The notes: generated by a model not told the origin, from the sequence alone. A stretch of 6,368 bases of DNA from an uncultured Eubacteriales bacterium (GCA_902760765.1 CACWHO010000014.1:1-6368); one strand, 5' to 3'. Counted from the first letter of the stretch, positions 1-6,069 are shown. Numbers and translations: made by a program.

Positions 1-893
1 TTTTTATCAACTACTCCTGAAACACCTCTAAAATCATATATATCATCATGTCTTGCTATTGCCATTTTTATCATTTCCCATTGTAATAGATAATTTGGCA
101 TTAGATTTCTATGTTCATTACTGCTTGCACCATATAAATACCATGTTTTATTTCCATAAAATATTGGTATAACACCAGAAATAGGCTTGTCCTCATAATA
201 AGCCATTAATAATTTCATATGTCCGCCTGGAACCATGTTGTCATACATTTTTTCAAAATATGATAATGGTCTTGTTATAAAATCATCTCTTTTTCCCGTT
301 TCAACCATAATTCTATGAAAGTCTTTTAAATCTTCTCTTGTTCCTTCTTTTACAACAACACCCTTTCTTGATGCTAAACGTACATTATATCTCCATTTTT
401 GATGAAATCCTGCCATTATTTCTTCTTCTGTTTTTCCTTTTATATCTAGTCTAAATACAAACCTTGGTTGTATTTCATCTTTAAAGTCTTTTGCATTGTC
501 TTTAATTTTATATCCTAAGCTTGTGACAATTTTTCTAAAATCTTCATCAGTCTTTAAAATATCTGGTTCTATTCTTAATGCAAATGCATTATATTTTTTT
601 GCAAGCACTTTGGCTCCATCTGTTAGTTGTTTCATAACTTCTAAATTGTGTATATCACATACTGGTCCTCTTGGAGAATACATTATATTACCAAATATTG
701 GCATTTTTCTTATCCATACACATAAAGAGCCTATAATATTTTTATTTTCATCTTCTGCTAAAATTACTTCTGGTATCCAATTTGGCTTTTTTACTTCTGC
801 CCATTCTAATGATTGTTGAAAGTTGCATCTTTCATGTCCTTCTAAAAATTTTTTATATTCTTTTTTTGAATCATCATCTGTTACAAATCTCAT
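1..893 (-). CDS. FemX/FemAB-family peptidoglycan bridge aminoacyltransferase (3' end cut by window edge)
   Basis: This is the N-terminal 297 residues of a Fem-type transferase. By family knowledge these are cytoplasmic enzymes that move an amino acid from aminoacyl-tRNA onto the stem peptide of a peptidoglycan precursor to build the interpeptide bridge. Visible support: an N-terminal acyltransferase-like half with 'FQQSLEWAEVK' (residues 25-35) and 'YSPRGPV' (72-78), the 'HQKWRYNVRLASRKGV' segment (164-179) that links the halves, 'YLYGASSNEHRNLMPNYLLQW' around 252-272, and 'YDFRGVSG' (286-293) typical of the C-terminal half. No long coiled-coil arm interrupts the second half, so it looks like the compact FemX form (about 335 residues in the Weissella enzyme), and I infer some 40 residues are missing. 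The start ATG at 893 follows AAAGGATT (908-901). The acceptor residue and added amino acid cannot be told from sequence. Its promoter is at 931-959, separate from tmRNA. Confidence 0.88.
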   Translation of the reverse strand, partial: MRFVTDDDSKKEYKKFLEGHERCNFQQSLEWAEVKKPNWIPEVILAEDENKNIIGSLCVWIRKMPIFGNIMYSPRGPVCDIHNLEVMKQLTDGAKVLAKKYNAFALRIEPDILKTDEDFRKIVTSLGYKIKDNAKDFKDEIQPRFVFRLDIKGKTEEEIMAGFHQKWRYNVRLASRKGVVVKEGTREDLKDFHRIMVETGKRDDFITRPLSYFEKMYDNMVPGGHMKLLMAYYEDKPISGVIPIFYGNKTWYLYGASSNEHRNLMPNYLLQWEMIKMAIARHDDIYDFRGVSGVVDK

Positions 894-930
894 TTATTTC
901 AATCCTTTCAAGATTCATTTTTGTATCTAT

Positions 931-959
931 ATTTTATACTAGATTACTATTTTTTACAA
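931..959 (-). promoter_or_regulatory. sigma-A-type promoter of the FemX-like gene
   Basis: On the minus strand, a -35 TTGTAA (959-954, 4/6 to consensus) is followed by a 17-nt spacer and a -10 TAAAAT (936-931, 5/6). The spacing and the position about 40 nt before the start codon fit. It lies downstream of the tmRNA terminator, so the gene is probably transcribed independently. Predicted from sequence only. Confidence 0.5.
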
Positions 960-981
960 GTTAATTTAATATATTTTTTTA

Positions 982-995
982 ATTTACATGTAAAT
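982..995. promoter_or_regulatory. 14-bp perfect palindrome, possible operator
   Basis: ATTTACATGTAAAT is a perfect dyad lying 23 bp upstream of the predicted -35 of the FemX-like gene, in the otherwise empty stretch between that gene and the tmRNA terminator. It could bind a dimeric regulator. In such AT-rich DNA, short palindromes also arise by chance, and I do not recognise a named regulator for it. Confidence 0.25.
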
Positions 996-1020
996 AGATT
1001 TTTTATGAAATTACTAAAAT

Positions 1021-1051
1021 AAAAAAATTGTGCTTTTACACACAATTTTTT
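1021..1051 (-). terminator. rho-independent terminator of tmRNA
   Basis: An 11-bp perfect stem pairs 1051-1041 with 1032-1022 around an 8-nt loop (1040-1033), with CACA/TGTG at the top. On the minus strand the 3' arm ends in a T run (1027-1021). It starts 16 nt after the tmRNA 3' end, as expected for a tmRNA precursor. A second perfect 14-bp palindrome, TGTAAAATTTTACA (1051-1064), lies between it and the mature 3' end and may form an alternative fold. Confidence 0.7.
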
Positions 1052-1066
1052 GTAAAATTTTACAAA

Positions 1067-1418
1067 TGGTGGAGATGAGGAGAGTTGAACTCCTGTCCAT
1101 AATACCTTCCAAATAGACTTCTACAAGTTTATTTTATCTTTTATATTCATCTTTTATTCGCCGATAAACAGGCTAACAAAAAATATATCTCTATAATTAC
1201 CCACTATTTTAGGAGAAAAAATAGTTTTGTTTCCTACTTAATTAACACCTTATCTAAATCAGTAGGCTATTTAGTAAAGTGACGTTGCAACTAGGCAGCG
1301 TATGCTAATTCTTCATTATTTGCATTTATATTTAGTTTCTCGTTTTTTTAAGTGGCCAACGAGAGCCCACTACTTGCTATCTATTTTTCTAGTATAATGT
1401 CGAAACCATTACATCCCC
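1067..1418 (-). ncRNA. ssrA: transfer-messenger RNA (tmRNA), one-piece
   Basis: The RNA is both a tRNA-Ala mimic and an mRNA. With SmpB it rescues stalled ribosomes and adds a degradation tag. The 5' end (1418) starts GGGGATG and pairs over 7 bp, with one G-U, with CATCTCC before the encoded 3' ACCA (1070-1067). The 5' TGGTTTCGAC element and the 3' T-arm (GGACAGGAGTTCAACTCTCC) are typical. Pseudoknot PK1 is visible as GTGG/CCAC plus CTCGTT/AACGAG. Fifteen bases after it comes the resume codon GCA (1323-1321), opening the tag frame ANNEELAYAA ended by TAG (1293-1291). The length of 352 nt is normal for a one-piece bacterial tmRNA. The tag has the same length as the E. coli tag but ends AYAA instead of ALAA. 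The CCA tail is encoded. The resume codon is inferred from the position of PK1 and was not tested. Confidence 0.97.
1291..1323 (-). other. tmRNA tag-peptide reading frame (ANNEELAYAA)
   Basis: Read from GCA at 1323, the ten sense codons GCA AAT AAT GAA GAA TTA GCA TAC GCT GCC are followed by TAG. The frame stays open upstream (ELKNIN-like codons), so the start rests on the usual distance from PK1 and on alignment with tags such as ANDENYALAA. The final Ala-Ala, the main ClpX contact in studied systems, is kept. The third-last residue is Tyr where Leu is usual. Confidence 0.8.
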
Positions 1419-1431
1419 ATGTTCATTTTAA

Positions 1432-1460
1432 ATTATACTATATTTTTTTATTTATATCAA
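1432..1460 (-). promoter_or_regulatory. strong sigma-A-type promoter of tmRNA
   Basis: On the minus strand, TTGATA (1460-1455, 5/6) is followed by exactly 17 nt and a perfect TATAAT (1437-1432). Transcription should start near 1425, leaving a leader of about 7 nt before the mature 5' end for RNase P to remove. This is the best promoter match in the window, fitting an abundant RNA. Confidence 0.8.
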
Positions 1461-1508
1461 TATTTTAGATGTAACAATGCAAAATTTTATTTCATATTAT
1501 CTAATATT

Positions 1509-1517
1509 AGGGGTGAT
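1509..1517 (+). promoter_or_regulatory. ribosome binding site that sets the M14 peptidase start
   Basis: AGGGGTGAT lies 6 nt before the ATG at 1522, giving a good anti-16S match. An in-frame ATG at 1477 has no such site upstream and would add 15 residues whose codons include this very site, so 1522 is chosen. I found no clear promoter for this gene in 1419-1508, a stretch shared with the divergent tmRNA promoter. Confidence 0.75.
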
Positions 1518-1521
1518 AAAA

Positions 1522-2442
1522 ATGAATATTGTTCAACCTAACGATAAATATAATTCTGATTTGCTAAAACAAAATTTATTAGATTTAAAGAAAAAATATC
1601 CATTTATTGAATTGAATGTTGTGGGATATAGTGTTTTGGGAAAAAGCTTATATTCTGTCAAATTAGGTAATGGGCCTAAAAAAGTTCTTTATTCTGCAAG
1701 TATTCATGCCAACGAATGGATAACAAGCCTTTTACTTATGAAATTTATAGAAGATTATGCTATTGCATATCAAAATAACTCAAGTATTTATGGAACTTCT
1801 ATTAAAGATTTATTTAATAATGTTTCAATTTTTATAATGCCAATGGTCAATCCAGATGGTGTTGATTTAGTAAATGATAATTTAAATCCAAATTCTTTTG
1901 GTTATATTCAAGCAAGTAGAATTGCATATTCCTATGCTACAATTCCATTTCCAAGTGGTTGGAAAGCAAATATAAATGGTGTAGATTTAAACTTACAATT
2001 CCCAGCTGAATGGGAAAAAGCTAAAGAAATAAAATTTAGTCAAGGATTTACTGACCCAGCACCAAGAGATTTTGTCGGCTATGGTCCACTCACAGAACCT
2101 GAGGCTCTTGCAATTTATAATCTTGCACTTTCTTATAACTTTGACTTGACAATTGCTTTTCATACGCAGGGTGGAGAAATTTATTGGAATTTTAATAATA
2201 TAAATCCACCAAGGGGACTTCAAATCGCGTGGCGTTTTGCATATGCAAGTGGATATGTAGTTCAAGATGTGCCATATAATTCTAGTTTTGCAGGATTTAA
2301 AGATTGGTTTATACAAGATTTTAATAAACCTGGTTTTACAATTGAAGCTGGTTTGGGAGAAAATCCATTACCAATTTCTCAATTCAATCAAATTTATAGA
2401 GAAAATTTACCTATTTTAATTTTAGGTGCTACTTTGGCATAA
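1522..2442 (+). CDS. M14-family zinc peptidase, gamma-D-glutamyl-diamino-acid endopeptidase-like
   Basis: This 306-residue protein carries the M14 zinc site: HANE (His62, Glu65) and His214 in 'IAFHTQGGEIYW', with the likely catalytic Glu275 in 'FTIEAGLGENPLP'. NPDG (110-113) and 'NGVDLNLQFP' (152-161) are also M14 landmarks. The segments 'WEKAKEIKFSQGF..PAPRDFVG' and 'PLTEPEA' match what I know of the gamma-D-Glu-meso-diaminopimelate peptidases (Lysinibacillus sphaericus ENP1, Bacillus YqgT). By that analogy it cuts the D-Glu to diamino-acid bond in murein peptides. It has no LysM repeats, signal peptide or membrane segment, so I infer a cytoplasmic role, perhaps peptide recycling as for the cytoplasmic endopeptidase II of L. 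sphaericus. It is monocistronic: divergent from tmRNA and convergent with clpX, with a hairpin 23 nt after its stop. The family is firm but the exact substrate is inferred. Confidence 0.85.
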   Translation: MNIVQPNDKYNSDLLKQNLLDLKKKYPFIELNVVGYSVLGKSLYSVKLGNGPKKVLYSASIHANEWITSLLLMKFIEDYAIAYQNNSSIYGTSIKDLFNNVSIFIMPMVNPDGVDLVNDNLNPNSFGYIQASRIAYSYATIPFPSGWKANINGVDLNLQFPAEWEKAKEIKFSQGFTDPAPRDFVGYGPLTEPEALAIYNLALSYNFDLTIAFHTQGGEIYWNFNNINPPRGLQIAWRFAYASGYVVQDVPYNSSFAGFKDWFIQDFNKPGFTIEAGLGENPLPISQFNQIYRENLPILILGATLA

Positions 2443-2465
2443 AAAAAGCAAAAAAAAATATTTAT

Positions 2466-2612
2466 ATAATAATAGAAAAAAGCATTTTTTTAAATTTTAT
2501 AGAGTTAGTGAGGATCGTTCAAAAATTCTCAAAAGTTTGAAAAACTTTTGCAAGAATTTTTAGAATGAGGAACTCTATAATAATTTAAAAAAATGCTTTT
2601 TTCTATTATTAT
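2466..2612. repeat. 147-nt near-perfect palindrome (long hairpin), possible palindromic mobile repeat
   Basis: The outer arms 2466-2506 and 2571-2612 pair over 41 bp with a single 1-nt bulge (2581). After an asymmetric internal loop (2507-2514 against 2569-2570), pairing resumes as 6, 9 and 9 bp down to a 3-nt loop (2539-2541), about 65 bp in all. It fills almost the whole gap between two convergent stop codons. It holds no open frame of note. It is far longer than a terminator needs, which suggests a MITE-like or REP-like element or a terminator extended by one. Without other genome copies this stays an inference. Confidence 0.75.
2476..2602. terminator. bidirectional rho-independent terminator for the M14 peptidase gene and clpX
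   Basis: Within the long palindrome the stem foot GCATTTTTTTAAA (2482-2494) pairs with TTTAAAAAAATGC (2584-2596). It is flanked by A6 on the left (2476-2481) and T6 on the right (2597-2602). Each strand therefore sees a hairpin followed by a U tract, which serves the plus-strand peptidase gene and the minus-strand clpX (stop at 2622). The stem is long but AT-rich, so efficiency is uncertain. Confidence 0.65.
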
Positions 2613-2621
2613 TAAATTTCT

Positions 2622-3947
2622 TTATGCTGTTTCTTGGCTTTCTTTACCAGCAATATGTCTATTTTTATTAATTCTCATTTTTGCTTTTTCTTTTTTATTT
2701 TCATCAATTTCAATTTGTGGTTTTGCCTTATTCAAAACTGTATCTTTAGTTATTATACATTTTGATATATTAGGAGTTGATGGAATTTCAAACATTATAT
2801 CTCTCATAATTTCTTCAATTATAGAGCGAAGTCCTCTTGCTCCTGTTTTTCTTTCTATTGCTTTATCAACAATTGCATCTAATGCATCATCTGTAAATTC
2901 AAGTTCAACATCATCCATTTCTAACAATTTTTGATATTGTTTTATTAATGCATTTTTTGGTTCTGTAACAATTTTTATAAGTGCATTTTTATCTAGTTCT
3001 TGTAATGTTGCAATTATTGGTAATCTTCCTATAAATTCTGGAATTAATCCATATTTTAATAAGTCTTGTGGTAACAATTCTTTAAATACTTCATATTTGC
3101 TTACTTCTTTTGGGCTTTCAATATTTGCACCAAAACCAATATTCTTTTTACCAGTTCTATTTTTTATGATATTTTCAAGTCCTTCAAAAGCTCCTCCACA
3201 AATAAATAAAATATTTTCTGTATTTATTTGAATCATCTCTTGATTTGGATGTTTTCTTCCACCCTGTGGTGGTACAGATGCAATTGTTCCTTCTATTATT
3301 TTTAGTAGTGCTTGTTGTACACCTTCTCCACTAACATCTCTAGTAATTGACATATTTTCTGATTTTCTAGTTATTTTGTCTATTTCATCAATATATACAA
3401 TTCCCTTTTCAGCTTTTTGGACATCACCATCAGCTGCTTGAATTAATTTTAAAAGAATATTTTCTACGTCTTCGCCAACATATCCTGCTTCTGTAAGTGT
3501 TGTAGCATCTGCTATTGCAAATGGAACATTTAAAATTTTAGCTAATGTTCTAGCAAGCAATGTTTTTCCACTTCCTGTTGGTCCAAGAAGTAATATATTA
3601 CTTTTTTGGATTTCAACATCATCTTTTATGTCTGATTCTTCATGTGCTATTCTTTTATAATGATTATATACTGCAACAGATAATGTTTTTTTAGCATCTT
3701 CTTGCCCAATTACATAATCATCTAATACTTTTTTGATTTCTTTTGGACTTGGTATTTTTTCTATTTCATTTAATGTATATCCCGTTTCTTCATCTTCATA
3801 TTGTTCTGCTTCAATTATACTTGTGCATAAATCAACACATTCATCACAAATATAAACACCTGGTCCGGCAATTATTTTTTTAACACTATCTTGTGTTTTA
3901 CCACAAAATGAACACCTTACATTTCTTGGCGTGCTTTCTCTTGCCAT
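2622..3947 (-). CDS. clpX: ATP-dependent Clp protease ATP-binding subunit ClpX
   Basis: This 441-residue AAA+ unfoldase recognises substrates, including tmRNA-tagged proteins, and threads them into ClpP in the cytoplasm. Domains in order: an N-terminal four-Cys zinc-binding domain (Cys12, Cys15, Cys34, Cys37); Walker A GPTGSGKT (122-129); pore-1 loop GYVG (155-158); Walker B ending in IDEID (186-190); RKH loop (231-233); the ClpP-docking IGFG loop (270-273); Arg finger in FIGR (Arg308); and sensor-2 in GARGLR (Arg371). All key residues are present and the length is normal, with a charged tail of about 25 residues ending KESQETA. The start ATG follows GGAGAG (3958-3953). It is the last gene of the tig-clpP-clpX operon, 21 nt after clpP, and ends at the bidirectional hairpin. 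No lon gene follows on this strand. Confidence 0.98.
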   Translation of the reverse strand: MARESTPRNVRCSFCGKTQDSVKKIIAGPGVYICDECVDLCTSIIEAEQYEDEETGYTLNEIEKIPSPKEIKKVLDDYVIGQEDAKKTLSVAVYNHYKRIAHEESDIKDDVEIQKSNILLLGPTGSGKTLLARTLAKILNVPFAIADATTLTEAGYVGEDVENILLKLIQAADGDVQKAEKGIVYIDEIDKITRKSENMSITRDVSGEGVQQALLKIIEGTIASVPPQGGRKHPNQEMIQINTENILFICGGAFEGLENIIKNRTGKKNIGFGANIESPKEVSKYEVFKELLPQDLLKYGLIPEFIGRLPIIATLQELDKNALIKIVTEPKNALIKQYQKLLEMDDVELEFTDDALDAIVDKAIERKTGARGLRSIIEEIMRDIMFEIPSTPNISKCIITKDTVLNKAKPQIEIDENKKEKAKMRINKNRHIAGKESQETA

Positions 3948-3968
3948 ATTTTCTCTCCAATCTTACTT

Positions 3969-4580
3969 TTATTTTCTTTTATCCATAATTCCATCAATTA
4001 ATCCATATTCTAATGCTTCTTGAGCTGTCATATAATGGTCTCTTTCAGTATCTTTTTCTATTTTTTCTATTGGTTGGCCTGTTCTATCACTTAATAGTTT
4101 ATTAAGTTTTGCTCTTGTCTGAATCATGTGGTCTGCATGAATTTTTATTTCAGTTGCTTGACCTGAAATTCCTCCACCTTGGCCACCAATTAATGGTTGA
4201 TGTATCAATATTTCTGAATTAGGTGTTGCAAATCTTTTTCCCTTTTCACCATTTGCAAGTAATACAGCTCCAAAGCTTGCTGCTAAGCCAACACAAATAG
4301 TTGTTACAGGGCATTTAATGTAATTCATTGTATCTACAATTCCCATTCCATCTGTTATTGAACCTCCTGGTGAATTTATGTATAATGAAATTTCTCTATC
4401 TGGGTCTTCAGATTCTAGGAATAATAATTGTGCAATTATTAAACTTGCAGATGTAGGATTTACATCTTCTCCTAAAAATATAATTCTATCTTTTAATAGT
4501 CTTGAGAAAATATCATATGACCTTTCTCCTCTACTTGTTTGTTCAATTACATAAGGTACTAAACTATCTTTTTCTATCAT
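3969..4580 (-). CDS. clpP: ATP-dependent Clp protease proteolytic subunit ClpP
   Basis: This 203-residue serine peptidase (family S14) forms the double-heptamer degradation chamber that works with ClpX. The catalytic triad is Ser102 in 'GLAASFGA', His127 in 'ILIHQP' and Asp181 in 'DTERD'. 'YINSPGGSI' (67-75) forms the oxyanion region. The serine context has Phe where ASMGA is most common. After HQPL the sequence reads IGGQGGGISGQATEI, about five residues longer than the GGAQGQATEI-type segment of B. subtilis and E. coli ClpP. The His-to-Asp distance is 54 against 49 in E. coli, which confirms the insertion. The start ATG has an excellent site, AAGGAGGT, with GGAGG (4593-4589) 8 nt upstream. 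It sits 82 nt after tig and 21 nt before clpX, in one operon. Typical N-terminal ClpX-contact residues are kept (VIEQTSRGERSYDI). Confidence 0.98.
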   Translation of the reverse strand: MIEKDSLVPYVIEQTSRGERSYDIFSRLLKDRIIFLGEDVNPTSASLIIAQLLFLESEDPDREISLYINSPGGSITDGMGIVDTMNYIKCPVTTICVGLAASFGAVLLANGEKGKRFATPNSEILIHQPLIGGQGGGISGQATEIKIHADHMIQTRAKLNKLLSDRTGQPIEKIEKDTERDHYMTAQEALEYGLIDGIMDKRK

Positions 4581-4599
4581 ATTCTTTACCTCCTTGAAT

Positions 4600-4640
4600 G
4601 TGCTAATTTATTTTTTAGATAATTTTAGAATACTTAGCAC
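4600..4640 (-). promoter_or_regulatory. inverted repeat with CIRCE-like half-sites in the tig-clpP gap
   Basis: In the 82-nt gap, minus-strand GTGCTAA (4640-4634) and TTAGCAC (4606-4600) form a perfect 7-bp inverted repeat with a 27-nt interior, just upstream of the clpP ribosome binding site. The halves equal the outer part of the HrcA operator CIRCE (TTAGCACTC-N9-GAGTGCTAA), but their order is everted, so a classical operator is not formed. The repeat could fold in mRNA near the clpP start. No good promoter is evident in the gap. Confidence 0.3.
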
Positions 4641-4662
4641 TATCGAATATTCTGATAATTTT

Positions 4663-6003
4663 TTATGCCTTTTTATCTTCCTTTTTGTTTTCTTTTTTAT
4701 CTTCTTTTTTGTTAGCCTTTACTTTTGCATTTTTTACCAAGAAGTCTAAAGCTTTTTCAGATTCAATTCCACTCTTTATGTATTTTCTAACATTTTTATT
4801 GTTAAGGAATTCTTCATCATCTTCAGCTTTTCCATAATTTTTAGCCATTTCTTTCATTTTTGCAACAATTTCATCTTCTGTTGCTTCAATTTTTTCTGCT
4901 TTAATTACTGCTTCTAGCATTAATCTTGATGTTATTGCTTCTTTAGCTTGAGGTTCATATTCTTTTTTGATTTCATCCTCAGTTTTTCCAATTATTTTTA
5001 AATATTGGTCTAATTTAAGTCCTTGATATGAAAGTCTTGTTTCAATATTTTTTAACATATCTTCAACTTCTAATTCAATCATTCCTGATGGAATATCAAC
5101 TTTTACATTTTTGCATACTTCTTTTATAACAGCATCTTCTGTTTCCATTTTTTGATTTTCTGCACTTTGTTCTTCAAGTTTTGTTTTGATATCTTTCTTT
5201 AATTCGTCTAATGTATCAAATTCACTAACATCTTTAGCAAATTCATCATCTAATGTTGGTAATTCTTTTTTCTTAATTTCATGTAATTTTACTTTAAATG
5301 TAGCATCTTTTCCAGCTAAATCTTTTGAAAAATATTCATCTGGGAATTTTACATTTATATCTTTTTCTTCATCATTTTTCATACCAATTATTTGGTCTTC
5401 AAATCCTGGTATAAATGTGTTACTTCCTATTTCTAATTCATGATTTTCTGCTTTTCCACCTTCAAATGGTTTTCCACCAACAAATCCTTCAAAATCAATT
5501 ATTACAGTATCTCCTTTTTCTACTGGTCTATCTTCAACTGTAATTAATCTTGAATTGTGTTCTTGCATATGTGATAATTCATGTTCAACATCTTTATCTG
5601 TTACATTATACTCTATTTTTGGAATTTCTATACCTTTATATTGTCCAAGTATTGCTTCTGGTTTTGTTTGGAATACTGCTGTGAATATAAGGTCCTTTCC
5701 TTTTTCCATTTGTTTTACATCAATATCAGGTCTGCTAACAACATCAATATTATTTTCTTCTACTGCCTTTTCTAGTTCTGCAGGTACTATATCATTAAAA
5801 GCATCTTCATAGAATATTTCTTTTCCATAATATTTTTCTACTATTGCTTGTGGTGCTTTTCCTTTTCTAAATCCTGGTATATTAAAATATTTTGCATTTT
5901 GGAAGTAAACTTTTTTAATTCCGTCCTCAAATTTTTCAGCTTCAATTGTTATTTCTAATTTTACTTCATTTGCATTTTTTGTTTTTTCTACTTTACATTT
6001 CAT
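4663..6003 (-). CDS. tig: trigger factor (ribosome-associated chaperone and peptidyl-prolyl isomerase)
   Basis: This 446-residue chaperone binds ribosomal protein L23 at the exit tunnel and shields nascent chains. The N-terminal ribosome-binding domain carries the signature GFRKGKAP (44-51). A central FKBP-type PPIase domain runs from about 155 to 245 ('EKGDTVIIDFEGFVGGKPFEGG', 'GSNTFIPGFEDQIIGM'). The C-terminal helical substrate-binding domain fills about 250-430. The protein ends in a lysine-rich tail of two octapeptides, NKKEDKKE and NKKEDKKA (431-446), an addition to the common core. The length is otherwise typical. The start ATG at 6003 gives the usual MKCKVEK N-terminus, behind AAAGGATTG (6020-6012), a slightly long-spaced site. 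It is the first gene of tig-clpP-clpX, read from the promoter at 6042-6069 and divergent from rpmB. Confidence 0.98.
   Translation of the reverse strand: MKCKVEKTKNANEVKLEITIEAEKFEDGIKKVYFQNAKYFNIPGFRKGKAPQAIVEKYYGKEIFYEDAFNDIVPAELEKAVEENNIDVVSRPDIDVKQMEKGKDLIFTAVFQTKPEAILGQYKGIEIPKIEYNVTDKDVEHELSHMQEHNSRLITVEDRPVEKGDTVIIDFEGFVGGKPFEGGKAENHELEIGSNTFIPGFEDQIIGMKNDEEKDINVKFPDEYFSKDLAGKDATFKVKLHEIKKKELPTLDDEFAKDVSEFDTLDELKKDIKTKLEEQSAENQKMETEDAVIKEVCKNVKVDIPSGMIELEVEDMLKNIETRLSYQGLKLDQYLKIIGKTEDEIKKEYEPQAKEAITSRLMLEAVIKAEKIEATEDEIVAKMKEMAKNYGKAEDDEEFLNNKNVRKYIKSGIESEKALDFLVKNAKVKANKKEDKKENKKEDKKA
4666..4713 (-). repeat. two tandem 24-bp units encoding the trigger factor Lys-rich tail
   Basis: The last sixteen sense codons of tig are two copies of an 8-codon unit (NKKEDKKE, NKKEDKKA) that differ at a few bases: AAA/AAG changes and one GAA/GCA change at the end. 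This is a purine-rich stretch where slippage could alter copy number. The protein effect would be limited to a charged, probably disordered tail. Confidence 0.7.
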
Positions 6004-6041
6004 TGTTAATTCAATCCTTTCTTTTTCTATATAGCTTTTTT

Positions 6042-6069
6042 ATTATAACATATTTTTCCTATTTTGCAA
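6042..6069 (-). promoter_or_regulatory. sigma-A-type promoter of the tig-clpP-clpX operon
   Basis: On the minus strand, TTGCAA (6069-6064) is followed by 16 nt and a perfect TATAAT (6047-6042) with an extended TGT just before it. The start would fall near 6035, giving a leader of about 30 nt. I see no CtsR-type heptad repeat (GGTCAAA) and no complete CIRCE element around it, so the operon looks constitutively expressed from this promoter. Confidence 0.75.

Noticed and set aside
496..964. Open frames on the plus strand over the FemX-like gene
   Set aside because: They lie opposite a well-supported coding frame, are hydrophobic by antisense composition, lack ribosome binding sites and match no family I know.
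1321..1341. Longer tmRNA tag starting upstream of the GCA codon
   Set aside because: The frame is open upstream, but the distance from PK1 and the Ala resume codon fit GCA at 1323 best.
1477..1521. Upstream in-frame ATG of the M14 peptidase as the start
   Set aside because: It has no ribosome binding site, and the 15 extra residues overlap the clear AGGGGTGAT site used by the ATG at 1522.
1993..2316. Minus-strand open frame inside the M14 peptidase gene
   Set aside because: It is a shadow of a gene with an intact zinc site and has no recognisable motif.
4611..4653. Terminator between tig and clpP
   Set aside because: The AGAATA/TATTCT hairpin (4627-4632 with 4648-4653) has only 6 bp, a 15-nt loop and no clear U tract, so readthrough into clpP is expected.
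5186..5812. Plus-strand open frames over tig, rich in Ser and Phe
   Set aside because: This composition is the antisense of Lys/Glu-rich trigger factor. There is no start signal of note.
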